Made by a program: the position numbers and the translations under genes | Part shown: positions 17,545 through 26,927 of the stretch, piece by piece | Position numbering within the stretch: position 1 is the first letter of the stretch | Layout of the letters: the number at the start of each line of letters is the position of its first letter | NCBI RefSeq assembly: GCF_013367775.1 | Contig: NZ_CP055157.1 | Span: 2,981,001-3,045,000, forward strand | Reading direction: 5' to 3' | Length of the DNA stretch: 64,000 nucleotides | Source: Microbulbifer sp. YPW1 | Lineage (GTDB): Bacteria > Pseudomonadota > Gammaproteobacteria > Pseudomonadales > Cellvibrionaceae | The notes under the pieces: model-generated | Told to the model about the DNA's origin: nothing | What the model saw: the letters and a program-made list of their open reading frames with translations, nothing else | Databases searched by the model: none

Positions 17545-20500
17545 ATGCATATTTACGTTGAAAATCAACGCGGCGAGCGCTTTCTGGTCAGTGAGGGCTG
17601 GTCCTCGTCACCGACTGTTTTTGACAATGACTTTTCCGCGGAACTGCTCGCGACCTTCCCCCCCGCAGTACTTGACCAGATTTTTGATCGTTTCCTCGCC
17701 CACGGCGCCCTCGTCAGTTCGTTCGGCCACGCCGAACTAACACAGGATCTGTTGCATACCCAGCAGTTCCCGGGCTTGCCGACACACTTTTCCCGCGACC
17801 ATATTGAGGTCTACACTGCGGTACGCCAGCGCAGAATACTGGTCGAAGAGGCCCCCCTGGGTGAGCCAGTGCTGGACGAGCGGCAGACCAGCCTGCGCAG
17901 CCGTATCCGAATGGCCCTGCAGAAGATTATTGCCGAGGAACGTGCGGAAGCTGCGCGTATTGACGCCGTACACCAGAAGCGCAACGAGCTTGAAAAACTG
18001 GGCGCCCAGGTGAGCCAGGTGGCCAAAGGCCTGGGGCAGGCCGGGTGGGATCTGGTGGTGTGGACCAAAGACATCGCAGAAGTGGCATTGCTGGTCAACC
18101 CGATCCGCATGCAAACCCAGCTTGCGAGCGCTACCTACGATTACTACGCACACGACAAAAGCTTTGAAGCCTCATCCCGTGAATACATGGGAAAAGTTAA
18201 AAAAGAAATTGTCGATGTACTCGGCTTTGATCCGAGCACCATTACGGTAGAGCAACTGGAACAGGCGTTCGAAGTCGCACACCTGGTCTATGACGACGAT
18301 GGCCTGCGCAGTGACATTTCCCGGTTTGCCAAGGATTACGTAAAAGCCCAGCACAGCCTGGAGATTTCAGAGTTTGCCGGTGGCGGTGTATTCGAAATTA
18401 TTCTCACCATCGTACTTGCCGCCTTTACCGGCGGCGTCGGCGGTGCCGCAGCCATGGCCAAAAATGCGCGCCTGATGTTCCGCTTCAAGGATGTAGGCGA
18501 TCTGATCCTGGATTTTGCCAAGTATCAGAAGCAGCGCAAGCGACTGAGCAAAACCCGCGGTGCAAAATCTGAAGGTACCTCATTCAACACCCTGAAATCC
18601 GAAGAAGTATCGGTATCCCAGTCTCCTGCGTCAGACGCCCCCGCATCGAAACCTGCGGGGGCCAAAAAAGCCAAGGGAAATGACAAGGGCGCTAAAGATA
18701 AGGAGGCCGAAAAGAAGGCTAAACCGACTAACGCGAAAGACCGCTCGAATGAAGAAACCGGTGTAAACGGTGACGGTAAGACAACCCAGTGCAACGGCAA
18801 AGCCTGTGAAAGTGGTGAGCCGATTAACCTGAAAACCGGTGAAGAACGCCTGACGCTGGTGGATGCGGTTCTGGACGGCCCTCTGCCGCTCACCGTCGCC
18901 CGTACATACCGCAGTAGTAATCATGCGGATTCCGGTATGGGAGTTGGCTGGTCCCATACCCTCGGTGAAAAACTCCTGGTGCACAAGGGTAAAGGTATCG
19001 TCGAGTTACACGATGCCGAAGGCCGGCGGATATCATTGCCACTGCCGGGAGAGAGCGATCGCAGCCATAACGTGGTCGAGCAGCTGAGTGTTACCCGCCA
19101 CGGGGAAGATCACTGGGTAATTTCGCCCTACGGTGCCCCAGAGGGTATGCAAAAACACTTCCGCCCTCAGGGACAAGGGCAGAGTGCACTGCTGCTTTCT
19201 GAAATTCGTGATGGTTACAACAACTTTCATCGCTTCCACTATGTAAATGGTCAGCTGATCTGTGTGGAAAGCAGCCTCGGTGAAGCGCTGCATATTACCC
19301 CTTCGGACGGGCGTATCGGGGAACTCAAAAAGGAGACTCGGGACGGTCGCTTGTCCAGCCTTGCCAGTTACGCATACAGCGAGCAGGGTGACCTGGTACG
19401 AGCCACCGACGCCGATGGCCACAGCGAGGAGTACGCCTACCAGGGGCACCTGATCAGCCAGCGCAAACTCAAGTCTGGCTACCGCTTTCATTTCCAGTGG
19501 GACGACACCGGTCCTGGGGCGCGCTGCCTTCGTCAGTGGGGAGATCCCATTGATGGTCAGGCGACCTATGATTATTCCTTCGTCTGGGATGATGATGGCC
19601 ACGGTGTTGCGGTTACCGATACCCGCGGCGGTACCGAGCGTTATCGGTTCAATGACCGCGGGCTACCGATTTATTACCGTGATGCCGAAGGGGGGGAAAC
19701 CCTTTATACCTACAACGAATACGGTCAACCGCTATCCGTCCAGTTGCCCGCCGAAACCGGCATCACCCGGCAAGAGCGCTACGAGTACGATAGCCGCGGT
19801 CGCCTGATCCGGAAAACGGACGCAGCCGGTGGCGAACAGCGTATCGAGTATTCCGCAGCGGGGCTTCCGGCCAAAATCATCGATGGTGCAGGTCGCAGTT
19901 GGCAGCGTGAGTACAACGCCAGCGGGCAGGTTGTCGCCACCATCGATCCACTGGGCAATACCACTCGCTACAGCTACAACCCGATCGGACTGGTGGGAAG
20001 TGTTACCGACCCGCTCGACAATACCACCCGTTACCTGTGGAATCCGCAGGGCAAGCTATCTGCGGTACAGGACCCGGAAGGTCGTGCCACCCACTACAAG
20101 TACGATATCCAGCAACGTTTGGTGGAAGTGCAGCATGGAGCCGATCTGCGTACCGGTTATGAATACGACGCTCAGGATCGTATCAGCGCAATCATCAATC
20201 CGGACGGTACGCGCACCGAATACCGCTATAACCCCCAGGGACTGGTTGCAGAAATCATCGACCCCGAGGGGCGCAGCACTCGCTACAGCTATGACGGCCT
20301 GAGCCAGGTTAAATCCCGCACCAATCCCGATGGCAGCGAGCTGCAATATCTCTACGACGGCGAGCGCAACCTGGTCGGCCTGATCAATGAAAAGGGCGAG
20401 CGCTATCAGCTGAAGTACGACCTCAACGAGCGCCTCACCGAAGAAGTGGGCTTCGACGGCCGTATCACCCGCTACGCCTATAACAAAGCTGGCCACCTTG

Positions 20501-22341
20501 TCGCCAGCCGGGCGGTCACCGATCCGGCATCTGGCCAGGGTATCGATACCCTGTACGAGCGTGACCCGTTTGGTCGCCTGTTGCAGGAGACTACCCCGGA
20601 CAGTATCACCAGCTTCCGCTACAACAAAGCTGGGCAGATGGTCGAGGCTGACAACGGGCACCGCAAGCTCCGCTGGGAGTACGACCTCGCAGGGCGCATG
20701 GTGGCGGACTGGCAGGATAAGGCGAAAATCACCCATCGCTACGATGCCGCCGGCAACCGCATCGCCACGGTACTTCCGGATGGAGAGGAGCTGCGGATAG
20801 GGCACAACGCCGCCGGCCAATTTGAAAGCCTGCATCGTCTGCCCGTAGGTGCAGATACCGAGCAACTACTTACCCGGATCAGTCGCAACGAACTCGGCCG
20901 CGAGATCCGCCGCCAGCACGGTAACGGTCTTGCGACAGAGAGCGATTACGACCCACAGGGGCGCTTGCACAAGCTGCGTGTAGCCAAGGCCGACGATCCC
21001 CTCGAAAGTCCGACACCGGACCGTCCTTTACTGGAGCGCACCTACGGCTACAACCGCAGCGGCCAGCTCACCCGCATCGAAGACAGTCTTCGCGGCACCC
21101 GCAATTATCATTACGATGCCCTTGATCGACTCACCCAGGTAGAAGGCCCAAATCCCGAGCACTTTATCCACGATCCCGCCTCCAACATCCTCGCCGCTGC
21201 AGGCAGCGCCGAGGAAGCAAAGGAGCAGGCGGGCTCAGCTCAGATCAGCGGCAACCGGCTCAAGTTCCGTGGCGATACTCACTACGAGTACGATGTTCAC
21301 GGTAACCGTGTTGCTGCATTGCGTGGCAAAGGTCAGAAGCTACAGACTCGTTACCGCTACAACAGCAAGCACCAGTTAACAGCGGTTTCCCAGTACAAGC
21401 TGGATGATGCGGGTGAAGCGCAACTTCAGAAAGAAACCCAGTATCAATATGACCCACTGGGGCGCCGTATTCGCAAGCAGGGGCAGGAGGCCTCGACAGA
21501 ATTCCTCTGGAATGGCGATGTACTACTGAGGGAGATAATACAGGGCTCAGTAACGGACCGGAGCTTGAAATCTCGAACATATTATTTAGAACCGGAGTCC
21601 TTCAAGCCTGTTGCTTTGAGTGAAGGGGAAAAGCTCTATCACTACCACCTGGATCACCTCGGTACTCCGGACACGCTGACAAATTCTGAAGGTGATGTAG
21701 TCTGGAGTGTTTGCTACGAAGCTTATGGCAATCTAGCCATTGCCCACCGGGAAGTCATTACCCAGCCGATTCGCTTTCAGGGGCAGTATTTTGATGAAGA
21801 GAGCGGGTTGCACTACAACCGGTACAGATATTTTGACCCATTGCTAGGTCAATTCATCACGCAGGACCCCGTTGGTCTCTTGGGAGGAGTGAATAATTAT
21901 AGGTATGCTCCAAACCCGGTACGTTGGATTGATCCGTTCGGGTTAACGTGTAAAGAGCTTTCGATCGTGACATATCGTGGTGACGGTCGATCTCCCGAAA
22001 CAATTTTTTTGGAAGGTTTCCTTCCAAAAGGCACTAGCTCAAATCTTCAGAGCTATGCCGCCACTAACGAGCCAAGTATTTTTGTCAGCACCTCAAAAGA
22101 TCCTGAGGTGGCTATAGAATTTGCAACAAACTACGGCACTAAAGATGGGGTGGTGTATTCTGTCCGCCCCTCTAGTGGTGTTGACGTGAATGAATCGTTG
22201 GGTTCAAAATCTCCTTTCCCTGATGAGCAGGAGATTGCTGTTCCTGGTGGTATCAAGGCGAACCAAGTTTTAGGTGCTACTCCAGTAAATTCTGATGGTT
22301 CTTACGTTGGGTATACAATTTTAAATCCAAATGTGTATTGA
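17545..22341 (+). CDS. Rhs/YD-repeat polymorphic toxin with C-terminal ADP-ribosyltransferase-like domain
   Basis: 1598 residues. The N-terminal region (about 1-340) is family-specific, with a hydrophobic stretch FEIILTIVLAAFTGGVGG near 290; a Lys/Ala-rich linker follows (about 345-415), then DUF6531-like (GEPINLKTGEERL) and many YD repeats forming the Rhs shell. The core ends with the hallmark RYAPNPVRWIDPFGL (DPFGL at 1463-1467). The tip (1468-1598) carries TYRGD (Arg1478), FVSTS (Ser1515-Thr-Ser) and EQE (Glu1561, Glu1563), the R-S-E pattern of arginine-type ADP-ribosyltransferases. It would be delivered into competitors and modify a target there. There is no PAAR domain, and no VgrG or Eag chaperone gene nearby, so the delivery route is unknown. 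Codons are AT-richer in the tip, typical of exchangeable Rhs tips. Confidence 0.93.
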   Translation: MHIYVENQRGERFLVSEGWSSSPTVFDNDFSAELLATFPPAVLDQIFDRFLAHGALVSSFGHAELTQDLLHTQQFPGLPTHFSRDHIEVYTAVRQRRILVEEAPLGEPVLDERQTSLRSRIRMALQKIIAEERAEAARIDAVHQKRNELEKLGAQVSQVAKGLGQAGWDLVVWTKDIAEVALLVNPIRMQTQLASATYDYYAHDKSFEASSREYMGKVKKEIVDVLGFDPSTITVEQLEQAFEVAHLVYDDDGLRSDISRFAKDYVKAQHSLEISEFAGGGVFEIILTIVLAAFTGGVGGAAAMAKNARLMFRFKDVGDLILDFAKYQKQRKRLSKTRGAKSEGTSFNTLKSEEVSVSQSPASDAPASKPAGAKKAKGNDKGAKDKEAEKKAKPTNAKDRSNEETGVNGDGKTTQCNGKACESGEPINLKTGEERLTLVDAVLDGPLPLTVARTYRSSNHADSGMGVGWSHTLGEKLLVHKGKGIVELHDAEGRRISLPLPGESDRSHNVVEQLSVTRHGEDHWVISPYGAPEGMQKHFRPQGQGQSALLLSEIRDGYNNFHRFHYVNGQLICVESSLGEALHITPSDGRIGELKKETRDGRLSSLASYAYSEQGDLVRATDADGHSEEYAYQGHLISQRKLKSGYRFHFQWDDTGPGARCLRQWGDPIDGQATYDYSFVWDDDGHGVAVTDTRGGTERYRFNDRGLPIYYRDAEGGETLYTYNEYGQPLSVQLPAETGITRQERYEYDSRGRLIRKTDAAGGEQRIEYSAAGLPAKIIDGAGRSWQREYNASGQVVATIDPLGNTTRYSYNPIGLVGSVTDPLDNTTRYLWNPQGKLSAVQDPEGRATHYKYDIQQRLVEVQHGADLRTGYEYDAQDRISAIINPDGTRTEYRYNPQGLVAEIIDPEGRSTRYSYDGLSQVKSRTNPDGSELQYLYDGERNLVGLINEKGERYQLKYDLNERLTEEVGFDGRITRYAYNKAGHLVASRAVTDPASGQGIDTLYERDPFGRLLQETTPDSITSFRYNKAGQMVEADNGHRKLRWEYDLAGRMVADWQDKAKITHRYDAAGNRIATVLPDGEELRIGHNAAGQFESLHRLPVGADTEQLLTRISRNELGREIRRQHGNGLATESDYDPQGRLHKLRVAKADDPLESPTPDRPLLERTYGYNRSGQLTRIEDSLRGTRNYHYDALDRLTQVEGPNPEHFIHDPASNILAAAGSAEEAKEQAGSAQISGNRLKFRGDTHYEYDVHGNRVAALRGKGQKLQTRYRYNSKHQLTAVSQYKLDDAGEAQLQKETQYQYDPLGRRIRKQGQEASTEFLWNGDVLLREIIQGSVTDRSLKSRTYYLEPESFKPVALSEGEKLYHYHLDHLGTPDTLTNSEGDVVWSVCYEAYGNLAIAHREVITQPIRFQGQYFDEESGLHYNRYRYFDPLLGQFITQDPVGLLGGVNNYRYAPNPVRWIDPFGLTCKELSIVTYRGDGRSPETIFLEGFLPKGTSSNLQSYAATNEPSIFVSTSKDPEVAIEFATNYGTKDGVVYSVRPSSGVDVNESLGSKSPFPDEQEIAVPGGIKANQVLGATPVNSDGSYVGYTILNPNVY

Positions 22342-22343
22342 GT

Positions 22344-22739
22344 ATGGAAACTAAACGAGTGTCTGCACGATATCGAGGTGGCTTGATACCTGCAGAGTTT
22401 AAATTTACATTGGAGCCACCATTTACCTTAGAGGTTGATGTTCCCGATATTTTTAATTGCCTTGTTACTGCAGGCGACCTTTTTGAAGCATTTAAAAAGG
22501 TTAGGGTAAAGGCGAGGGAGTTAAACTTAGAGTTTGAATGTAACGGAGCTAAGCGAAATGTTTTTCCGTCTAGAATGTCAAGAAGTATGGCTGGAGGGAA
22601 ACTTGCTTATGAGTTGACAATGGGGAAGCAGGCTAGGAAAACTGACATGGTTGATATTTTTGATTTTTCTGGTGGGGAAATTTCAAGTCCAGAGGATCAA
22701 GAAAAGTTCTATAGCGATTGGTTGCAATCGTTAGGTTAG
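22344..22739 (+). CDS. Probable immunity protein for the Rhs toxin
   Basis: A 131-residue protein starting 2 bp after the Rhs stop codon; a TTG at 22338 would overlap the stop. Its family is not recognised. It is hydrophilic with no signal or membrane segment; a motif-like stretch is NLEFECNGAKRNVFPSRMSR, followed by KLAYELTMGK and DMVDIFDFS. Position, size, immediate coupling and AT-rich composition match cognate immunity genes of Rhs tips, which bind and block the toxin in the producing cell. The role is inferred from position only. Confidence 0.7.
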   Translation: METKRVSARYRGGLIPAEFKFTLEPPFTLEVDVPDIFNCLVTAGDLFEAFKKVRVKARELNLEFECNGAKRNVFPSRMSRSMAGGKLAYELTMGKQARKTDMVDIFDFSGGEISSPEDQEKFYSDWLQSLG

Positions 22740-22778
22740 ACTAAGTGGTTGGGAATTCTTTGCGCTTGGAGTGCTAGC

Positions 22779-23070
22779 ATGGGGGATAGCAATTCCTTAG
22801 ATCTCATTGATCTCAAATGTCGCGCAGCTGATGTATTGATATCAATATCTTTTTTTGAAGAATTGCATGGACGGAGTCCGGCTGTAGATTCAATTCGTGC
22901 GCAAATGAACTTTATTTTCAATGAAGCTGAGGGGGGGGAGAAACCCGCTGGAAAGTATTAGTTCAGATATTCCGTTTACGTTTGGCATTCTTTCATCAAG
23001 GGAATTTTCCAGCCCAGATGAACTAAAGCTTAAAGCTAAGTTGGATCGTGTGGCACAACTGCTTTTCTAG
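22779..23070 (+). pseudogene. Second small gene behind the Rhs toxin, frameshifted at a G8 run
   Basis: A start ATG at 22779 has GGAG seven bases upstream and opens a hydrophilic protein (MGDSNSLDLIDLKCRAADVL...). The frame ends at 22961 after 60 residues. At the run of eight G (22931-22938), removing one G would continue as RNPLESISSDIPFTFGILSS and end at 23070, giving about 96 residues with sensible composition. Either a real frameshift, slippage-controlled expression, or a sequencing error in the homopolymer explains this. The product is not recognised; the position suggests an immunity-related or orphan-tip gene. Confidence 0.55.
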
Positions 23071-23188
23071 AATGTTCCATAGTACTGGTTCTTGTCGAAG
23101 CAGCATTCAATGTGACCATTTGGTCTGTTTCAGTTCTCCTGTACCATCCCAAAAGCCAATCCAATAACAACCAAGGCGAGGGCAAACC

Positions 23189-23653
23189 ATGCGCACAGCA
23201 GACCAATGGTTCAGCGAATACGGCGAGAGCCACCAGAATTCCACCAATAAAGCCATTCACTGGGTGGCGGTGCCCCTGATTTATCTGACGGTTGTCGGTC
23301 TCTTCTGGTCCATTCCTCAGCCCCAGTGGATGGCGGAGCTGGTCTGGCTGAACTGGGCGGTGGTGGCCCTGATACCCACGATGCTGTTTTACCTGTTGAT
23401 GTCATTTCCCCTGGCACTGGGAATGATCGCGCTTTCCCTGCTTTGCCTGGGTGCTTGCAGTGCGCTGGAGCGGAGCGGGCAGAGTGTGTTGTGGTGGTCC
23501 GTGGGGCTGTTTGTGGTGATGTGGGTGTTCCAGTTTGTGGGGCACCATATCGAGGGTAAGAAGCCTTCTTTCTTCAAGGACCTGCAGTTCCTGCTGATCG
23601 GCCCGGCCTGGGTGATTGGCTTCCTGTATCGCAAGCTCGGTATCAACTACTGA
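23189..23653 (+). CDS. Mpo1-like (DUF962) membrane protein
   Basis: A 154-residue protein of the YGL010w/Mpo1-like family. Conserved histidine motifs are NSTNKAIHWVAVPLI and FVGHHIEGKKPSFFKDLQFLLIGPAW; four membrane segments can be seen (about 28-45, 52-70, 75-90, 103-120). The yeast member is an Fe-dependent dioxygenase that alpha-oxidises 2-hydroxy fatty acids; the bacterial role is presumed lipid related. It is convergent with the RND pump gene, separated by 81 bp holding a 9-bp hairpin (23669-23695). Confidence 0.88.
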   Translation: MRTADQWFSEYGESHQNSTNKAIHWVAVPLIYLTVVGLFWSIPQPQWMAELVWLNWAVVALIPTMLFYLLMSFPLALGMIALSLLCLGACSALERSGQSVLWWSVGLFVVMWVFQFVGHHIEGKKPSFFKDLQFLLIGPAWVIGFLYRKLGINY

Positions 23654-23734
23654 GAACCGCTTCCGGGTGCCGGCCAGCAGTCGGTACCCGTATCTCCCTG
23701 GAGCAACCAGCTTGCTGCCCATGTGGCGGCTCAC

Positions 23735-26700
23735 TTAGTGCTGGGTTGTCTGCTCCGGATTTTCTTCCGGACGATTCCGTCCTCCCGTTTCTCCCCGATG
23801 TACCTTTTCGCGCAGCCCCTGAACAATCTTGAAGAAAATGGGTACCAGTAGTGTACCGGCGATACACGCCATGATGGTGCCGCCCATCACCGCGGTGCCG
23901 AGCGATATCCGGCTGGCGGCGCCGGCGCCGGATGCAATCACCAGGGGAATGGTGCCCACCACAAACGACAAGGTCGTCATGATGACGGGGCGGAAGCGCA
24001 ATTTTGCGGCGGTGACCGTGGAATCGTGCAGAGACAGCCTTTCCACTTCGCGCTGGGTTTTGCCGAATTCCACGATCAGGATCGCGGTTTTCGCGGCCAG
24101 GGCGACCAGCAGTACCAGCCCGATCTGGCCGTACAGGCTGAGGGGCTCACCTGCGATGATCAGCGCTGCAAAGGCACCGACGATGGCGATGGGGACCGAG
24201 AGGATAATCGCGAGAGGCGTCAGGAAGGATTCGTAGAGGGCTGCCAGGAACAGAAAGGTGAATATCAGCGAGAGCACCAGGGCAATGGTGGACGCGTTGC
24301 CGGCTTTGCGCTCCTCATAACTGGAATCGGACCAGTCGTATTTGAAGCCGGCGGGCAGTGTCTCTATCGCGACGCGCTCGAGCGCGTCCATGGCATCCCC
24401 GGAGCTGAAGCCGCCGGCAACATTGGGGCCGCCGCTGATTTTTGCTGAATCGTAGGTATTGTATCGCTTGAGTGTCACTGCGCCGAGAATGGGCTCGGTG
24501 CTCAGGATGGCCGGCAGGGGGATGGGTTCGCCCTTGTTGTTGGTGACGTAGATTTTTTCGAGGTCTCTCTCCTGCTGGCGGAACCGGGACTCGGCCTGCA
24601 CCATGACCTTGAAGGTCTTGTTGTACAGGTTGAAGTCATTAACGTAGATCGCCCCGAGCTGGGTCTGCAAGGTCATGAAAATATCGCTGATCTTTACACC
24701 CAGCGTTTTGGCTTTTACGCGATCAATATCCAGGCGGATCTGGGGTGAGCCGGCCTTGAAAATGGAGAAAGCGCGGGCTATTTCTGGCTGCTCGGTAGCG
24801 GCGGCGGAAAAGTCCTGTACCACCTTAAACAGTTCCTGGGCGCCGACCCCCTGTGTGTCTTCGAGCATAAACGAGAAGCCGGCCATGGCGCCCAGGCCGG
24901 GAATTGCCGGAGCGCCAAAGACCAGTACCTGGGCTTCGGGCAGCTGGGCAAACTGCGCCTGGTATTTTGCCTGAAGTGCCTGTTGTGATACCTCGGGGGA
25001 TTTGCGTTCATCCCAGGGTTTCAGCTTGGCGATCACCATGCCCGCGTTTGATTGCAGCATCACGTTGAGCAGGCTGAACCCGTTAACGGAAAGCACCTTG
25101 TCGATGGCCGGGTCTTCCATCAGTACTTCATTGATCTGGTCGATGACTTTCGCTGTGCGATCCAGCGCTGCGGCTTCCGGCAGCTGGACATCGACCATGA
25201 AGAAGCCCTTGTCCTCATCGGGGATAAAGCTCCTCGGAACCGTCTGGAACATAAGAACCAGGCAGACGAAGAGGCCAGCGATGATGACCAGGCTCAGCAG
25301 TATATGGCGGGCGAGCCAGTCCACGATTTTGAGGTATCCGGCGGAGACCTTTTCAAAGCCCCAGTTGAAGCCGCGAATGACCGGGTTGGGCTTGTGATGG
25401 CCTTCCTTTAGTACCGTTGAACACAGTGCCGGGCTCAGTGTCAGTGCATTGATCATGGAGATCAGCACCGCGATTGTAATGGTGGTACCAAATTGCCCGA
25501 ACATACGGCCGGTCATGCCCGGCAGTAACATTGTTGGCCCGAATACCGCGAGCAGCACCATCGAGGTAGCGACAATAGGGCCCGACACTTCCTTCATGGC
25601 CTTGGCAGTGGCGGTGCGCTTGTCGAGGCCTTCTTCGTGCATGATACGTTCGACGTCTTCCACTACGATGATCGCATCGTCCACGACTACACCGATGGCG
25701 AGGATCAAACCGAATAGCGTGACCGTATTGATGGTCATACCCATGGCGTAGAGGACGCCGAGAGTGCCGATAATGGATACCGGTACTGCCAGGGTTGGTA
25801 CCAGTGCGGCACGCACATTACCGAGGAACAGGTAGGTCACGATGATGACCAGGATAACGGTCATGATCAGGGTCATCACCGTCTCCTCCAGGGAGACAGC
25901 AATAAATTCGGTGGTATCGTGTCCAATGACCGCTTCGACGCCCTCGGGGAAATACTGTGAAAGCTCCTCTACCTTGGCTTTCACATTCTCCGCAACCTCC
26001 AGTGCGTTTGCGTCCGACAGTTTATAAATTGCCAGCAGGACACCGGGGCCATTGTTGTACTCGCCGTAGCCTTTGTAGATCTGGGCACCGAGCTCCACAC
26101 GTGCGATATCCTTGACCCTGACGACGCCGCCATTTTCATCGGCGCGCAGCACAATCTCTCCGAACTCTTCTTCCGAATTCAGCCGGCCTTTGGTGGTAAG
26201 CACGTATTGGAACTGGGTGGACTCGGGCGAGGGCGGTGAACCGAGTTGCCCGACGGCCGCCTGGATGTTCTGTTCCCGAATCGCGCCCAGTACCTCTGGA
26301 ACGGAAATTTCCAGGTTCGCCATTTTCACCGGATCGAGCCAGATACGCATGCCGTAATCCAGCGGGCCAATGATTTTTGCCTCCCCCACACCGGGTACGC
26401 GGGCCAGTTCGTTCAGCAGGTTGAGCGAAGCGAAGTTGGACAGGAAGACGCCGTCAAACCGTTCATCCGGGGAAAACAGGTTTACGACCATCAGCATGTC
26501 GGATGAGCGTTTGCGAACCTTGATCCCCCGTTTCAATACCTCCGGTGGCAGGGACGGCTCTGCCAGTGCGACCCGGTTCTGCACATCCACCTGGGCCATG
26601 TCGTCGTCGGTATCCATGTCGAACGTCATGAATAGCGTGTAGGTACCGTCGCTGCCGGAATTAGAGGTCATGTAAACCATGCCCTCGGCGCCGTTCACCT

Positions 26701-26911
26701 GTTCCTCGATGGGGATCGCAACTGCGTTTTTTACCGTCTCGGCATCGGCGCCGGGATAAGTGGCGACCACCGAAATTTTGGGCGCCGCGATATCCGGGTA
26801 TTGATCTACCGGCATCACCATGGCTGCGAGCAGGCCCATGAATGTGATCAATATGGCGATCACAAAGGCGAAGCGCGGACGATTAATAAAGAGGTGGCCG
26901 TTACTGCTCAC
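23735..26911 (-). CDS. RND (HAE-1) multidrug efflux pump, inner-membrane subunit
   Basis: A 1058-residue AcrB/MexF-type trimeric proton antiporter with 12 helices and two large periplasmic loops. Motifs include FINRPRFAFVIAILITFMG, VDQYPDIAAPKISVVATYPGA, the proton-relay aspartates in GVVVDDAIIVVEDVERIM (helix 4), and the terminal FRPVIMTTLSFVVGTIPL repeat. It starts with GTG, with GGGAA seven bases upstream, 16 bp after the adaptor gene. It would pump drugs, bile-like compounds or solvents. No outer-membrane channel gene accompanies it, so a TolC-like protein from elsewhere is presumably used. Confidence 0.95.
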   Translation of the reverse strand: MSSNGHLFINRPRFAFVIAILITFMGLLAAMVMPVDQYPDIAAPKISVVATYPGADAETVKNAVAIPIEEQVNGAEGMVYMTSNSGSDGTYTLFMTFDMDTDDDMAQVDVQNRVALAEPSLPPEVLKRGIKVRKRSSDMLMVVNLFSPDERFDGVFLSNFASLNLLNELARVPGVGEAKIIGPLDYGMRIWLDPVKMANLEISVPEVLGAIREQNIQAAVGQLGSPPSPESTQFQYVLTTKGRLNSEEEFGEIVLRADENGGVVRVKDIARVELGAQIYKGYGEYNNGPGVLLAIYKLSDANALEVAENVKAKVEELSQYFPEGVEAVIGHDTTEFIAVSLEETVMTLIMTVILVIIVTYLFLGNVRAALVPTLAVPVSIIGTLGVLYAMGMTINTVTLFGLILAIGVVVDDAIIVVEDVERIMHEEGLDKRTATAKAMKEVSGPIVATSMVLLAVFGPTMLLPGMTGRMFGQFGTTITIAVLISMINALTLSPALCSTVLKEGHHKPNPVIRGFNWGFEKVSAGYLKIVDWLARHILLSLVIIAGLFVCLVLMFQTVPRSFIPDEDKGFFMVDVQLPEAAALDRTAKVIDQINEVLMEDPAIDKVLSVNGFSLLNVMLQSNAGMVIAKLKPWDERKSPEVSQQALQAKYQAQFAQLPEAQVLVFGAPAIPGLGAMAGFSFMLEDTQGVGAQELFKVVQDFSAAATEQPEIARAFSIFKAGSPQIRLDIDRVKAKTLGVKISDIFMTLQTQLGAIYVNDFNLYNKTFKVMVQAESRFRQQERDLEKIYVTNNKGEPIPLPAILSTEPILGAVTLKRYNTYDSAKISGGPNVAGGFSSGDAMDALERVAIETLPAGFKYDWSDSSYEERKAGNASTIALVLSLIFTFLFLAALYESFLTPLAIILSVPIAIVGAFAALIIAGEPLSLYGQIGLVLLVALAAKTAILIVEFGKTQREVERLSLHDSTVTAAKLRFRPVIMTTLSFVVGTIPLVIASGAGAASRISLGTAVMGGTIMACIAGTLLVPIFFKIVQGLREKVHRGETGGRNRPEENPEQTTQH

Positions 26912-26927
26912 GAATTAGGTTCCCGGG

